Below, one piece after another: positions 11,862-25,045 of a DNA stretch of 64,000 nt. Made by a program: the position numbers and the translations under genes. Position 1 is the first letter of the stretch. Each line of letters begins with the position of its first letter. Origin of the DNA: Microplitis mediator (Eukaryota; Arthropoda; Insecta; Hymenoptera; Braconidae). The stretch covers positions 18,683,117 to 18,747,116 of the forward strand of contig NC_079976.1 of NCBI RefSeq assembly GCF_029852145.1, read 5' to 3'. The notes below the pieces were generated by a model. That model did not search any database, had not been told where the DNA came from, and saw only the letters and a program-made list of their open reading frames with translations.

Positions 11862-13636
11862 CACTAATGCAAAAAATTAAAGGAGCAGAAAAATTTTATA
11901 AATTTTTTAGTGATTTTTGGAAGGCTGTAACTTGGTGAGAAAAAATCGTATCGAAAATTTAAAAGAAGCATTTCATAGCTTGAAATCTCTAGTTTAAGTG
12001 TATTTTTTTCAAAATTTTTTAAAGGCTCCGATTATTGCGCAAACATGAGAAATACCACGAGCCAAAAAATTTCTAAATTTTTTTTTTTTTTCCGAAGAGC
12101 CCACGGACCGCGGAAAAATTCTTTCAACTAAACGAATCCATACATCGTTTAGCAAATTTATTCAGCTTCAATTTGGTTTTTTTTTTAACCTCGTAGGACG
12201 ATTTGTCGCAGAGATATCAGCCTTCAAACAAAAAATGATCCTTTTGGCTTTGATCTTCGATATTTCAGGTACCAATGATCGCACAGAAAGTTAAAGGGTG
12301 ACGTTGAAAACTTGAATAAATTCCCTACAAGACCCTGTCATCATTTTTTGAAAAAAAAAATTTTTTTTATTTTTAACATCCATTAGAAGAAAGTACAAAA
12401 AAATGACTTTTTTTGGTTTTTTAGTAAATCAACCGCTACTCTGCAAATATCGATAAAAAAAATAATGTTGCCAGGGACTTTTTTAGCTTAATGTACCCCC
12501 AAGACCCCTGTAAATTTTTAAATTGATCTATCGAACCGTTTTCTGGGAATCATCGATCGAAGTTTAGCTAAACAATTAAAGGAGCAAGTTTTGTTCCTTT
12601 AATTGAGTAATCATAATCAAAATGAAAAAATTTTTTTTTTTCGACTTTTCTCAAATTTTTGCGTTGGTGACTCAGCAAATGCAAGGAAATGACAAAAAAA
12701 ATAAAAAATGTCAAAAAAAAAATTTAGAACACAAAAAACAAGTTTCAATTTTTTTTTTTTCTTCGAATTTTTTTGACATTTTTTGGAAATTTTTTATTTA
12801 TTTTGTCATTTCCTTGCATTTGCTGAGTCACCAACGCAAAAATTTGAGAAAAGTCGAAAAAAAAAATTTTTTTCATTTTGATTATGATTACACAATTAAA
12901 GGAACAAATCTTGCTTCTTTAATTGTTTAGCTAAACTTTGATCGATGATTCCCAGAAAACGGTTCGATAGATCAATTTAAAAATTTACAGGGGTCTTGGG
13001 GGTACATTAAGCTAAAAAAATCCCTGGCAACATTATTTTTTTTATCGATATTTGCAGAGTAGCGGTTGATTTACTAAAAAACCAAAAAAAGTCATTTTTT
13101 TGTACTTTCTTCTAATGGATGTTAAAAATAAAAAAAATCTTTTTTTCAAAAAATGATGACAGGGTTTTGTAGGGAATTTATTCAAGTTTTCAACGTTGCC
13201 CTTCAACTTTCTGTGCGATCATTGGTACCTGAAATATCGAAGATCAAAGCCAAAAGGATCATTTTTTGTTTGAAGGCTGATATCTCTGCGACAAATCGTC
13301 CTACGAGGTTAAAAAAAAAAACCAAACTGAAGCTGAATAAATTTGCTAAACGATGTATGGATTCGTTTAGTTGAAAGAATTTTTCCGCGGTCCGTGGGCT
13401 CTTCGGAAAAAAAAAAAAAATTTAGAAATTTTTTGGCTCGCGGTATTTCTAATGTTTGCGCAATAATCGGAGCCTTTAAAAAATTTTGAAAAAAATACAC
13501 CTAAACTAGAGATTTCAAGCTATGAAATGCTTTTTTTAAATTTTCGATACGATTTTTTTTCACCAAGTTACAGCCTTCCAAAAATCACTAAAAAATTTAT
13601 AAAATTTTTCTGCTCCTTTAATTTTTTGCATTAGTG
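11862..13636. mobile_element. Palindromic TA-flanked element, 1.78 kb, copy 1
   Basis: Ends CACTAATGCAAAAAATTAAA and its reverse complement, flanked by TA on both sides (11860-11861, 13637-13638). The two arms of about 885 bp are near-perfect reverse complements with almost no spacer (centre about 12750). An almost identical copy lies at 29379-31162. No transposase; the small ORFs within are poly-A/poly-T artefacts. TA duplication suggests mobilisation by a Tc1/mariner-like enzyme. It inserted next to the last recognisable exon of the Foldback-like transposase pseudogene. Confidence 0.85.
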
Positions 13637-13638
13637 TA

Positions 13639-16600
13639 TTATTTTTAACACATACAATGTATTTATGGTTATCACTAGGAGCATCTCCTTTTTCACATGC
13701 AGGACATCCTTTTGTATTACCTGAATGTACTTCTGAGTGTTGACTTGCTCATTAAGTGATTCATGTGTTACATCACTCAAGACATCTGGTACATCCAACA
13801 TATCAATACATTTGCTACACACACCAGTTGTATATTCATCAAAAAATTTTGTGTTGAAAAACGCAATAGAAGTGTCTTTAGTGGTAAAATCGCACACCTG
13901 AAATTTAAATATAAATAATTAATAAAAATAAATAATACGCCAAAAAATGATGCATAATTAATATTATTTTTCTTAAAATACATTGGAATGTAGTAGGAAC
14001 CGAAGCTGAAGTGTTCGTAATTGAATTTTCAGACAATTAATTAATGTAACGGGACCTAAGTCCACCTCCTGCACGGAAGCCGATACCTCGCCCTTCTGGG
14101 CATACTCACGTTGCGTGTGGTCCCTATTTTTATAATCAACTTCACCATATATTATAAAAGCAAATTATGAACATAAGCTCACATTAGCTTACCCATTAGG
14201 CATGCATTGCATGTGGGTGCCTCACCGACAACCACCACGAGACCGACCTCATTCGGACTCAAACACTCCTCCCATCTCTGGTTGAAGCGGGGCTTGGAAT
14301 AGATCCCCCATGGTACCAGACTTCAGCTGTGGTCAACTACTTGCGTAGGTTTAGTGGTGGGGGGCAAGTTCTTCCCCAACCCATAAGGGCTACCTCCACT
14401 TAGGAATATAATCACCAAGATTTCAGACATGCCATTATACACACTTGCCCTCATCCATCACCTAGTGATCTCTAATCTACGAGTTTTTTGTGGCCGTCAT
14501 GATGTTTTAAAACACAAAATGGCGGGAGTCGGTCCACTCGAGTGAATTTTCAGACAATGAGATCAGTCGTGTAGATGCTTGATAGTTACTTTTATGAGAG
14601 TTCTCATCACTGATAACAACATTAAATTGTTTAAGAATCCCGCCAAGATGTTTTGCGTGTAAGCTAAAAAAATGCATCTATACGCATTGGCACAGATTCA
14701 TTAGATCATAGCAGTTCTCTAATATTTTTAAATTCAGCTTCTACATGCGCACTAGTAGCTGGTATTCTACCGTAACCAAATTTTTTCTGTACAATACATG
14801 ACCACATAGGTAATAGGTTATTATTATATATTACTCATAACTCTAAATCAGTCATTAGACGTGTTGATAACGGAGGTAACCAATGATCATTTACTCGTGT
14901 ACCTGGTAACGTGTTTATATTATGTACAGCGATTTGTCGTAAGGTACTCCCCAAGTTTTACCATCGATTAGTAGTACCATTAATATCATCAGAATTAACA
15001 TTTTCTTGATTATCAGGATTTAATAAATTTGCATTTATATTGTTATCATTATCAAAATAACAATCAATATTGGATGGATCAAAGTTATTGCAAGAATTTT
15101 CTGTTAATAAATCCATTAAAAACATTATTTGTTTTTCACATTCAGATAAATCACCGGAAGAAGTAGATCCATCATGGTCACTCAATGAAACAACAAAAAT
15201 AGCATATATTAATTTTTTAGCTTCTTCAATATCATCTGAGATGATAAGTTGTCCGACATAAGATAAATAAAACTTCCTGATTTCCCTGCGAGTTCCTTTA
15301 AAAAAATCAGCATAGTTTTTTATGAAGTGAGCAACGTCATTCCAAATGTAACAAGGTGGCATAATGTCTTCAGCAAGAGCATCAGCATACATACTTTTCG
15401 TAGGAAAGCTTGTAAATGACCTGACACAAGCTGCCATCAATGCTTTTGAATAATCACATACAACTTCTTTGGGGTAAGATGATCCAGTATTACAAATCCA
15501 CTTATTTAGCCAATGATTAATTATAGTGGTATTATGTCGTTTACTTACTATTTGAGCAATAGGACATGATGAAGTAGGTGTTCGAACAACAGCAGCATTC
15601 AAAAAAATAGGCCCCGATTCAGAGTTATCAGGATGACGAATCCTGCGAATGATAGATCCAGTAGCATCTATTGCAATACTGACATTACCACGTTCTGCCA
15701 AAGTCTTGTAAATAGTGTCTTGGTGCTTTGACGAGTAGTGAACAAAGACTGGGCTTATTCCAATGTTATAAATAATATTTTTCATCGTTGTCAACTGCAT
15801 CTTTTGAAGAGCTTTCAACGGATCAGCGTCAAGATAAGAAGCAAGAACTGCTTGAGACTTTGAAGTTTGTAAGGCTGATGCATAAAGTACAATAGCTGGC
15901 TCCGATTCATCATTTTCTGTCATTAATTCATTTAATGTCTCGGCTCGGTATTTATATGACGACTTTGTTTGAAAAGTTGCTGCAACCATTTTTCTTTCTT
16001 CACCTCTTAAATAAACTTTTCTACATTTTCCTTTTTTATCTGAATCTGTGATGGTACATTTCAATGTTACTATATTTTCTTCATTACGTCGAAGATAAAT
16101 TTCAATAAGAGAACCTCAATTACAATATCCGGAAACATGGCCACTGTTACCATCTTGATTGATATAGTGATAACTAAAATAGTAACTACATCTTCTTCTG
16201 GTACAAGAGAAAATTTTATTATCACATCAACGAGTCCAATCATTTACAAAAACAATACAATAATCAATAATTTTTTTGAAAAATAATATCTGAGACTAAA
16301 ACAAAATCTGACATACCTTTTTTAAATCTCAGACGTTTTCTCATGTCATTTTTACGGCTTTTGTCTGTTTAAACTCTTGTTTCTATCAGCTGATCAAAAT
16401 CACACCCTTGAACATTGATCATAAAAATCAATTATTTTTCTGTGTCCGTCATTTTATCACTCAAATCTAAAGTAGAATCGACTCCGAAACCATCAACAGT
16501 AACTTCATTCTCAACAATAAGATTGTCTTTTTCATGAAAAGTGTTTTGAAATTGCAGCTGAGACTTAAAATTAGGACGAACACCATTTTTATCACAAACA

Positions 16601-16886
16601 ACATAAGTATACAAGGCTGATGGTGTCTTTGGGTATGATTTAGAATTATTTTTACGAATAGCTTCATTGAATAATTCTGGTAGCTCTAACCACACAGGAC
16701 CTGAACGACTGACAACATTACCTTCATCATCAAACAATCTTTCCATAAACTGCGGAAGAACATCTGTCAGTGGAGGAATGTATGTTACAACAGGTCTACC
16801 TTTCTTTACAGGAATTGTTGAACGGTTTTTTCAGACATTGTTGAGGAGCATTTTTTTGTTTTTGCACAGCGACTTTTTTTAACCAT
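13639..16886 (-). pseudogene. Foldback/NOF-like (MULE superfamily) transposase pseudogene
   Basis: ATG at 16886 (MVKKSRCAKTKKCSS) opens a Lys/Cys-rich N-terminus. After a frameshift near 16830 come GRPVVTYIPPLTDVLPQF and a 104-codon stretch (16432-16746), then a GT donor at 16316. Next, about 16250-16070 encodes IFSCTRRRCSYYFSYHYINQ, a Cys-rich part. The 368-codon core (14958-16064) has SIAIDATG, PKEVVCDYSKALMAA and IWNDVAHFIKNY, which I read as the Asp/Asp/His landmarks of a MULE-type domain. It runs on past a TAA through INTLPGTRVNDHWLPPLSTR and FGYGRIPATSAHVEAEFKN to about 14560. The end (13639-13900) has CPACEKGDAPSDNHKYIVC after a frameshift. At least eight in-frame stops and three frameshifts make it dead. 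Family placement is from motif order, so the NOF label is tentative. Confidence 0.6.
14038..14542 (-). mobile_element. 505-bp retroposon with 16-bp target duplication
   Basis: TGAATTTTCAGACAAT occurs at 14022-14037 and again at 14543-14558, exactly flanking a 505-bp block that is much more GC-rich than its surroundings. Removing the block and one copy restores an open frame of the transposase on the minus strand. Long duplications like this are typical of target-primed (non-LTR) insertion. Read on the minus strand the block ends in an AT-rich tail (TTACATTAATTA), as a SINE or 5'-truncated LINE 3' end would. No clear tRNA or 5S head was seen, so which of these it is remains open. Confidence 0.75.
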
Positions 16887-17199
16887 TGTTTTTTTTCCGT
16901 AAGATAAATTTAAAAAGAAAACCTTAATAAAAATTAGTGAAGCGATCAACTACTTGCATCTGCTGACATAAACGGACAAATAACCTTTTGCGATGATAAA
17001 AGAAACACCCAGCGACCACTACATATATTATCTTGATGACAAATAGCTTATACATACAGAGAAGTAGTTTTAAGATTAACCGCTAGGAGCACTGTGGTAA
17101 AGAAATTTAAATACAAATTTTTTAAATTGCGGAAAAGAAAATTATAATCGACGATTCATTAGAGAAATTAAAGATATATGTATATATATATATAGTATA
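16887..17199. other. Intergenic spacer, nothing recognised
   Basis: AT-rich; a short TATATGTATATATATATATAGTATATATATAG tract lies at 17170-17205. No ORF. Confidence 0.3.
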
Positions 17200-17204
17200 T
17201 ATAT

Positions 17205-18106
<902 letters not shown>

Positions 18107-18979
18107 ATATATATAAAAATAAGTATATTGTATACATACAATGCATTCGTACGGTGCCCCGTGGATACCCTATACATTCACCCCTGAAAAGTGAAAGTCG
18201 TAACGAGGTCATTCGTTGAGTAGATTTTACACCTCATATTTTTTCCATACCGGACTCCTTATAAAAAAATCGATTCTTAAGGAGTAAACTCCAAAAAATT
18301 TTAAAAAATTTTGCTTCAAATTTAATTAAAGCTAGAACGTAACACCCGCTAGTAGCTCCAGCCGTGCCAGTAGCCCTAGATAGACCAGTAGCTCTAGCCG
18401 TTGGTCCAGAATTTCCATGAGTAGCTCCAGCTGCACTAGCTGCTCTAGTCGTAACTTCAGCGGCTTCAGTGAGTAATTTAAGCGATGACGATGGTAGTCG
18501 GGACGTCTTATAGTTTGGACCATATACTCTTATACTCAGAAAATAAGGATTTTTTGATACGAGAATTAGTCTGCACTACACTGAGAAAAAAAATAACTAT
18601 TAATGATACTAGAAATTCTTGTACGATGATAATTTACTTAGCTCAAGCTATTTTCTTAAACCAAGAATCTCCAAACTTAGTTTGAAGATCAGAGTGATTG
18701 TGTAAACACAATTTTTGTTTTTCTTGAGAAAAAGTTATGTCAATTCGTAACAAAAATGTATTTTCTAGACTAAAATTGTAGATAATATTGTGTCAAACTT
18801 ATAGTTTACTGATCATCAGGGCCTGGAAATTCGGGCTTTATGGTATAGCCTATAAGTCAAATGTCAAAAACATATAAAAGTTATCTCTAAAGGCCAGTTT
18901 TTCAAACTGAGTTTATTTTTATCCAGGTTGTTATTATCATTGCTGGTACATCTATATATTGTTAATTTATAGATATAAA
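18107..18979. other. Spacer with a short coding-like minisatellite
   Basis: At 18340-18470 a degenerate repeat of GTAGCTCTAGCCG-type units gives Ser- or Ala/Pro-rich frames on the plus strand with stops; I do not call it a gene. ACACTGAGAAAAAAAATAAC at 18580 looks like one end of the CACTGAG MITE family without its partner. Confidence 0.35.
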
Positions 18980-19087
18980 TACCGGTAACGGTAGGTCTGG
19001 GTAAAGCAGGTGGCTGAGGGTAAGAGAGCATGCCGGAGAGTAATGTAGAGAAGCAGGCGGGCAATTCGAGTTTGTGAAGAAAATAGT

Positions 19088-19980
19088 TTGCGCTTGGGAG
19101 GACGGCGAGTGCGGGGGACCTGATAGAAGCGATACCTTCTGGGAAAAGAAAGGAAAGAGAGGCTGAATCGGAGCTGAGGCTTGCAAAGGATGAGGAGGAA
19201 AGGGAAGTTTTTAAAAAAAGTAAGCTACTGATAAGGTCCCCAATAAAACAAGAAGAGATGGAGGTGTTGTTAAAGAAATTGGCGAAAATTAATACTAGAA
19301 TCAAGGAGTGCAGAAAGGTGGGTAATAGGGTAGATGAGCTGAAGAAAGAAGGAAGGAAGGAGAGGGATGAGCTTAAGAAAATGTGGGAGGAGGATAAGAA
19401 ACAGATGTATAATAGAATAGAGGGATTGGAGGATAGGTTGGAAAGATTAGAGAGGGACGCCAGTAACAATGTGGAAATGTCGATGGTCGGGGAAGAAGAA
19501 GGGGGAAGGAGAGGGAAGATAACGGTCGAAACTAAAAAAAAAGAAAAAAAATGGAGATGGAAATAGAAAAAAGGGAGAGAGAGCAAGGAGACAAAACGTA
19601 GTTCTGATGGGTGTGGATATGGGAGAGGGTGTGGATTGGAAAACGGAGGTTGAGTGGGTGTGGGAGAAGTTGGAAGTGGGGGGCATTAGAACAACAATGA
19701 AAAAAAATTGGAGCGCTAGATAAGGAGGGAAAGGGGTTAGTTTTAATAAAATTGGATGGAATTGAAAAGAAAAGAGAGGTTATGGAAGCAAAGAGTAAAC
19801 TAAAAGGGGAGAGGTATGCGTGGAAGATGATTTGACATTTGAGGTAAGGAGGATCAAAAAGATCATTTGGAAGAAGCCGCTAAGGAAAGAGCCGCTGGAA
19901 GTAATGTCAAGGTAGGATACATGAAATTATGGGTGAATGAAAAATTGAGGCTGTGGGATGAAGCCGAAGGTAGATGGAGA
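19088..19980 (+). pseudogene. LINE ORF1 (coiled-coil nucleic-acid-binding protein), frameshifted
   Basis: Opens after a TAG near 19085. Residues from ATG 19258 onward (EVLLKKLAKINTRIKECRK ... MYNRIEGLEDRLERLERDA) form a long charged heptad-like coiled coil. After a frameshift near 19560 come NVVLMGVDMGEGVDWKTEVE, then GLVLIKLDGIEKKREVMEA and DDLTFEVRRIKKIIWKKP, the order seen in ORF1 proteins of insect LINEs (coiled coil, RRM-like core, basic tail). At least two frameshifts and several stops. In intact elements it would coat the RNA. Confidence 0.65.
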
Positions 19981-20086
19981 CGTCAGCAGGGAAACGAGTA
20001 AGGCTAGAGGTTGGGAAAAACAACAGGGGAGGGAGAGATTCCAGAAAGGGGAAGGGGAAAGGAAAGGTTTTTGTAAAAAAAATGAA

Positions 20087-20969
20087 GGGTTGTTGCATAT
20101 AGCTTTCTGGAATGTGGCAGGAGTTAAAGATAAGCAGGAGGACTTTTGGAAAGGTTTGTTGTAATATTAATAGAAACCTGGGTAGACAAAAAGAAATGGT
20201 CCAAGATTAGGGAATCTTGGAAAAAAGGATTCAGATGGGAAATACAAGAGGCTTTGATATCGAAGGGAATGGGAAGAGCTAGAGGAGGAATATTAGTAGG
20301 CGTTAAAGTAGGAATAGAACTGGGAAATAAGGGGGAATGGGATGTTGAAGGATGGGTGGAAAGGGAGGTCCAGCTTGGGGATGAGTGGTGGTGGATAATA
20401 AGGTGCATGTCAATGGGGATATGGAGAGGAAAAAGGAGTTAATGAGTAAATGGATGGAGGAAGCCTGGAACAATTGGAATAAGAGGATTATCTTTGGTGA
20501 AGACTTTAATGCAAGAACGCCCTCCAAAGGAGGACTGACGATAGTAGAAATGGAACATGTAATCAATATGAGAAAAACAAAGAATCCGGTTTACAATAAA
20601 GATGGCAAGGAGCTATGCAGATTTATGGATGAGAGAGGGTGGGCGATAGCTAATGGATGTGTTAAAGGAGATGAAGAAGGGGATTGGACTTTTGTGGGGG
20701 AGAGGGGCTGCTCGGTGATTGATCTTGCTCTAATAGAGGAGAGGTGTAGAGATAGGGTGATGGAACTAAGAGTTAAGGAAAGGACAGAATCGGATCATCT
20801 TTCAGTAGTTGTCAAATTAAAAGTGCAGGGATCGAGAGCAAGAGGGAGAGACATGAAGTATATGAATCGATATTCCAGGAAAAAGATGGAAAGACAGATT
20901 GCACGAGAGGAGACTCAGAAGAGGACTGGGGGAAGTAAAAAGAAAGAATTAAAGATGCGATTGAGGTGA
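20087..20969 (+). pseudogene. LINE ORF2, AP-type endonuclease domain
   Basis: Starts with LHIAFWNVAGVKDKQEDFW, continues in another frame with VVILIETWVDKKKW (catalytic Glu), ARGGILVGVK, then IIFGEDFNARTP (Asp-x-Asn), SVIDLALI and ESDHLSV (the Asp-His pair). These are the successive landmarks of the endonuclease of non-LTR retrotransposons, which nicks the target DNA for primed reverse transcription. Frameshifts near 20155 and 20400 separate the pieces. A stop at 20967-20969 ends the frame; scrambled sequence follows to the reverse transcriptase. Confidence 0.8.
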
Positions 20970-21259
20970 CTAAAAATACAGGAGGAAGGGTAGAGGGTGT
21001 GTCTAACTGGTGGGATGAGGAATGCAGGGAAGGTAGAAGAACGTTAAGAAAAGCTTTGCATGGCTTTAGAAAAGAAAAAACATCTAGGGAGGATTACTGT
21101 TTAGAGAAGAGAAAGTAGAATAAGCTATGTTAAGAGAAGAAAAGGACGGCTGAGAAAAAATGGGAGGATTGAGTTAAGAATGCAAAGACGGAAAGTTAGG
21201 TTTGGAAGGTTGTAAATAAAAGAAGAAAAAAGAGGAGTGGCATAAATGAAGATATCCCA

Positions 21260-22990
21260 ATGAAGGCCCGGGATGAGCATTTTAGGGAGGTATTGGGACA
21301 AGTGAAAGAGAGGAAAAGGTTAGCAGTCTCAATGCTCGACATAGGAGGCGATGAATCAGAGGAAGATAATATTACGCTGGAAGAAGTAAGGGATATGGTA
21401 AGAAAACTAGAAGATTACAAGGCTATGGGGGAAGATGGTATCCCAAATGAAGTTTGGAAGTATGGAGGAAAAGATTTAGTAATAGATTTATGGCCGATGT
21501 GTCAAAGAATATGGATGGGAGAGGATTGGCCGCAGGAGTAGAAAGAAGGGGTGGTGGTTCCAATCTTAAAGAAAGGTGCTGGGAATAAGGTGGAAGATTA
21601 CAGAGGAATCATGATAATCCAGACAGCATATAAGGTCTACGTGGGAGTGTAAAAAAAAATTTTAAGACGGAAGTTAAGGGAAATTGGATATTACCTGAAA
21701 CTCAGGTAGGCTTTAGAGAAGGAAGGGGAACTATAGACAATATGTGTGTATCGAACTACCTGATTAACAGGGAATTATCAAAGAAAAAGGCGAAAATGGT
21801 AATTATGTTTGTAGATTTTAAAGCGGCTTTCGACACGGTAGATAGAAGTGAATTAGTGAAGGTGATGATAAAAAGGGAAATAAGGTTAAGTCTGGTAAAA
21901 AGGTATGAAGAGGTTTTAAGGGAGACATGTGCCAGGGTAAGAGTGGGAAAGGACTTTGGAAGTAAATTTTGGACAGAAAAGGGGGTAAGACAAGGGTGCC
22001 CGTTAAGTCCGTAGCTATTCGTGATTTTTCTGTCAGACCTGGAAGAGGAATCAGAAAAGGGAAGATGGGGAGGAGTGGAGTTGTCAGGAGGCAAAAAGAT
22101 ATACTCTCTGGCATATGCAGATGATATCGCGTTATTGGCGAAGGATGAAGAGAGTATGAGGGGTATGGTGAGAACCCTGGAAAAGTATGTGGAATGGAAA
22201 AAATTGGAGGTAAATGTAGGGAAGACAAAAATAATGAAATTCAGGAAGGGAGGGGGAAGGAGAAAGAAGATACACTGGAATTGAAAAGTGGACAGATATA
22301 CCTACCTAGGATACGTTGTAAGGGCAAATAGTGATCAAGGTGCACATGTTAGGGAAAGAATGGGTAAAGGGGCAAGAGTATTAGGACAAGTTTGGGGATT
22401 AGGCAAGAGGAAATTTGGAAATGATTGGACTAGGAGGTTATGGCTCTTTGACAGGCTTGTATGGTCGGTCATGAGTTATGGGGTTGAAATATGGGGGTGG
22501 AGGAGAAGAGAGGAGATAGAAAGAATGCGAGAGAGATACCTGAGATGGGCTCTTGGAGTAGCAAGAAGGGCAGCGGGCTATCTAGTAAGAGAAGAGCTAC
22601 AGAAGGATAGGCTGGAAGGAAAAGCTGGAATGAGGGCATGGAGCTATGAGAAAAGAGTGGAGGAAGGAGGAGGTGGCAAGATTGTATGGAAATGTAGATC
22701 GAAAATGAGGAAAAGAATAAGATCAGGGAGAGGCTTGGATGGGTGGAAAGCAGCAAACGATATTACTATGAGAAGAGAGGATGGAGTTTGAATAAGGTAG
22801 AAAGGAGGTGGGAGGAGGGGATAATGAAGGGAGAAGACTTGGTGAAAGAGGAAAAAAGAGGCAGGAAATGGAAAGATGGGAGAAAGTTTGTAAGGCAAGA
22901 GGTAATAAGGAATATAAATTTATGAAAGGGAGGGGATTACCAGGATACCTTAAAAAGGGTGGGATGAAGGTAGATGGGTGCTATTTTTGA
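21260..22990 (+). pseudogene. LINE ORF2, reverse transcriptase and C-terminal region
   Basis: Shows the canonical series: KAMGEDGIPNEVWK (RT1), VVPILKKGAGNKVEDYRGI (RT2-like), VGFREGRGTIDN, FVDFKAAFDTVDR (first catalytic Asp, about 21811), RQGCPLSP, and the catalytic box YADD at 22114-22125 followed by IALLAKDEE. Then VGKTKIMKFRKGG and TYLGYVVRAN, and a Trp-rich C-terminal region (YGVEIWGWRRREEIERMRE). Stops lie at about 21539, 21649, 22012 and 22282, so it is inactive, but the frame is otherwise kept. Confidence 0.85.
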
Positions 22991-23230
22991 AAATTTTATG
23001 AGAACCCTTAACTATTTCAGCTTCTGATCTTTACTTCTTGTTCGATGGAAATTCTAAGCGTAGAAATTTGGTAATAAAAACAAAGGGACATGAAAGAAAC
23101 AAACCGCGAGTTCTTCTTTGAAATTCAATAATTGAATTAAAATTAATTGTTCTGTGAAAAATATTCTTCGCATACAATATTTTCCAACTCGAAAACAATT
23201 TCTCACGTAGATTCGGCTTACGAAAAGATA

Positions 23231-23796
23231 CACTGTAAAAAATCAGGAATGAATCCAGATTTAATTTCAATCCGAATTCACTCCGCATTTACTACACCAC
23301 TCGGAGTTCCAGAGTTTGAAAAAAAAAATAACTCCATTCTGGGAGTGAAATAAAATTCACGTCACTCTGAGATCACTCCACTAAAAAAAACTCCCAATTC
23401 ATTCCGGTCCAGAGTTTTAATATTTAATTTAATTTATATAAAACCATTAAACAATGTGTGTGTGCGAGTGTGTGTCTGAGGGTGCGTGCGTGTTTGTACG
23501 CGTGTGTGTGTGTGCAATAGTGTGTGTGTGCGTGTGTGCAAATGTGTGTGTTCGGGTGTGTACGTGCGTGCTCTTGTTCGGGTGTGAGCGTGTGTGTGAG
23601 ATTTTATTTAAAGGAATTATTGTTTATTAATAATAGTTTCAAAACTTCCTCCGGAGTGAAATTCACTCCAGAGGAATTAAATTAATAGAAAATTTACTGC
23701 TCCGCGAACTCTCCTTCGGAGTGAATTTCGGTCCGAGGGGAGTGAATAATTAAAAATTCATTCATTCCGCATTCACTCCGCGAATTTTTTACAGTA
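23231..23796. mobile_element. MITE with CACTGTAAAAAAT ends and TA duplication
   Basis: Left end CACTGTAAAAAATC (23231) and right end GAATTTTTTACAGTA (to 23796) are inverted, each followed by TA outside. Internally the words GGAGTGAAT / ATTCACTCC recur in both orientations, and a (GT)n-like tract lies at 23455-23605. TA duplication suggests a Tc1/mariner-type transposase acting in trans. Confidence 0.75.
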
Positions 23797-25045
23797 TAGC
23801 AATCCGAAAAAAAGACAAAATCCGATCAATTTCTAACGGTCTAAAATTTTAGTAGAACTTAAATTCAAACCTCTTTAGGTCTTTTTGCTGATTTTATTTT
23901 TATCTCGCTCCGTTTTTTTTTCAGTTTTTGTTTTTCTCGAAAATGCAAAAATTCTTGGAAGAGTTTCTTATCTGTAAAGTAGACGAAAATTTTCATCAAT
24001 TATTATTTAGATACAATAATGAACCGAGAGAAAAAAGTGTATATTTCCGAGTAAAATTTCTTGCTTTAAGTATTATTTTACTTAAATAGTGCCAAATAAA
24101 TATTTTCTTAATTTTAGTTCAAATACATTGTCTGTAGAAATTTATGAGTAGATTTAAACAACTGTTGTAAAGATAAGAAATATTATACTTCGACGTAGTA
24201 AATTTTTTTTTGATTTTAGTATTATGAGTTAAGTACAGAGATCGGCAAAAAAAAAAATTTTATTTTTTAATTTTCAATTATTCTAGAAAATTGTAATTTT
24301 TAGAAGTCGAGTATTATTTTAATCCGTACTGCAAATAATTGATGAAAGATTGTCAATTTTCCTAATATTAAAAAATGGTTCAAAAATGATAGTATAATTT
24401 TAGATAAATTGATAATTTTAGACAAACAAATTTCCAATTTCTAACAAATCTGTATTGTTGAGCAATAAAATTCTAAATATTCGAAAAATGAGTATTTGTT
24501 TTTCGATCAAATCTGAATTTTTAAAAAATTGGCAATTGTTAAAAAACCAAGTATCAATTACCTAAAATTGAGTAATTGATGACCAATAAAATAACAATTT
24601 TTAAGAAAATCGATAATTGTTAGAAAGAATAGCAACAAGTATCTACATAATGAACAATTGATGACGAATAAAATGGAAATATTTTTAAAAATCGGTAATT
24701 GTCGAAAAATATAGGAACAATTTTTTTGAAAAATGAGTAATTTGTGATCAGTAAAATTAGAATTTTTTTTAAATTGGTAATTGCTGAAAACAAAGTATTA
24801 ATTATTCGAAAAATATATAATTTTTCAAAAACATAGTACCAACTAGTAAAAAAATGAGTAATATGTGACGAATAAAATTATAATTTTTCGTAAATAAATA
24901 TTTATTGGGAAACATATTTTCAATTTGTAGAAATATCGGTGATTGTCACACACTACAATGTTACGTGTTCCGAAAATGACTAATATCGGAAATATAGGAA
25001 TTATAGGAAATGATAAATTATTAGTTTTTATGTATAAATTTTATA
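23797..25045. repeat. Degenerate AT-rich tandem-like repeat, CAGAGATCGGCAAAAA family
   Basis: From 24236 (CAGAGATCGGCAAAAAAA) to about 24970 the sequence is an irregular run of units of about 60-70 bp built on ATGAGTAATTGATGACGAATAA-like and AAAATTGGTAATTG-like phrases. The same terminal word in reverse (TTTTTGCCGATCTCTG) occurs at about 43594-43609, bounding a similar repeat at 42960-43600. The sequence at 23797-24235 contains a GAGAGAAAAAAGTGTAT end resembling the CACTGAG MITEs. No genes. Confidence 0.45.

Larger units (their letters stand above)
18980..22989 (+). mobile_element. Decayed non-LTR retrotransposon (LINE), two ORFs
   Basis: A purine-rich 4-kb block, strikingly different in base composition from its AT-rich flanks. 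ORF1 (about 19088-19980) is followed by ORF2 with an endonuclease (20087-20870) and reverse transcriptase (21260-22290) plus a C-terminal region. No poly-A tail or target duplication was found, so the exact ends are uncertain. The layout and motifs fit the R1/Jockey/I-like group; I cannot place the clade. Confidence 0.85.

Noticed and set aside
12622..12930. ORF of 102 codons in the palindrome (and similar ones at 30084-30457)
   Set aside because: Phe/Lys-rich translation of poly-T and poly-A on both arms; no domain, and mirrored on both strands.
15070..15261. Plus-strand ORF inside the Foldback-like transposase
   Set aside because: Antisense to a region with recognisable transposase motifs.
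18864..22898. Long Ser/Leu/Phe/Pro-rich ORFs on the minus strand
   Set aside because: Antisense shadows of the purine-rich LINE coding strand.
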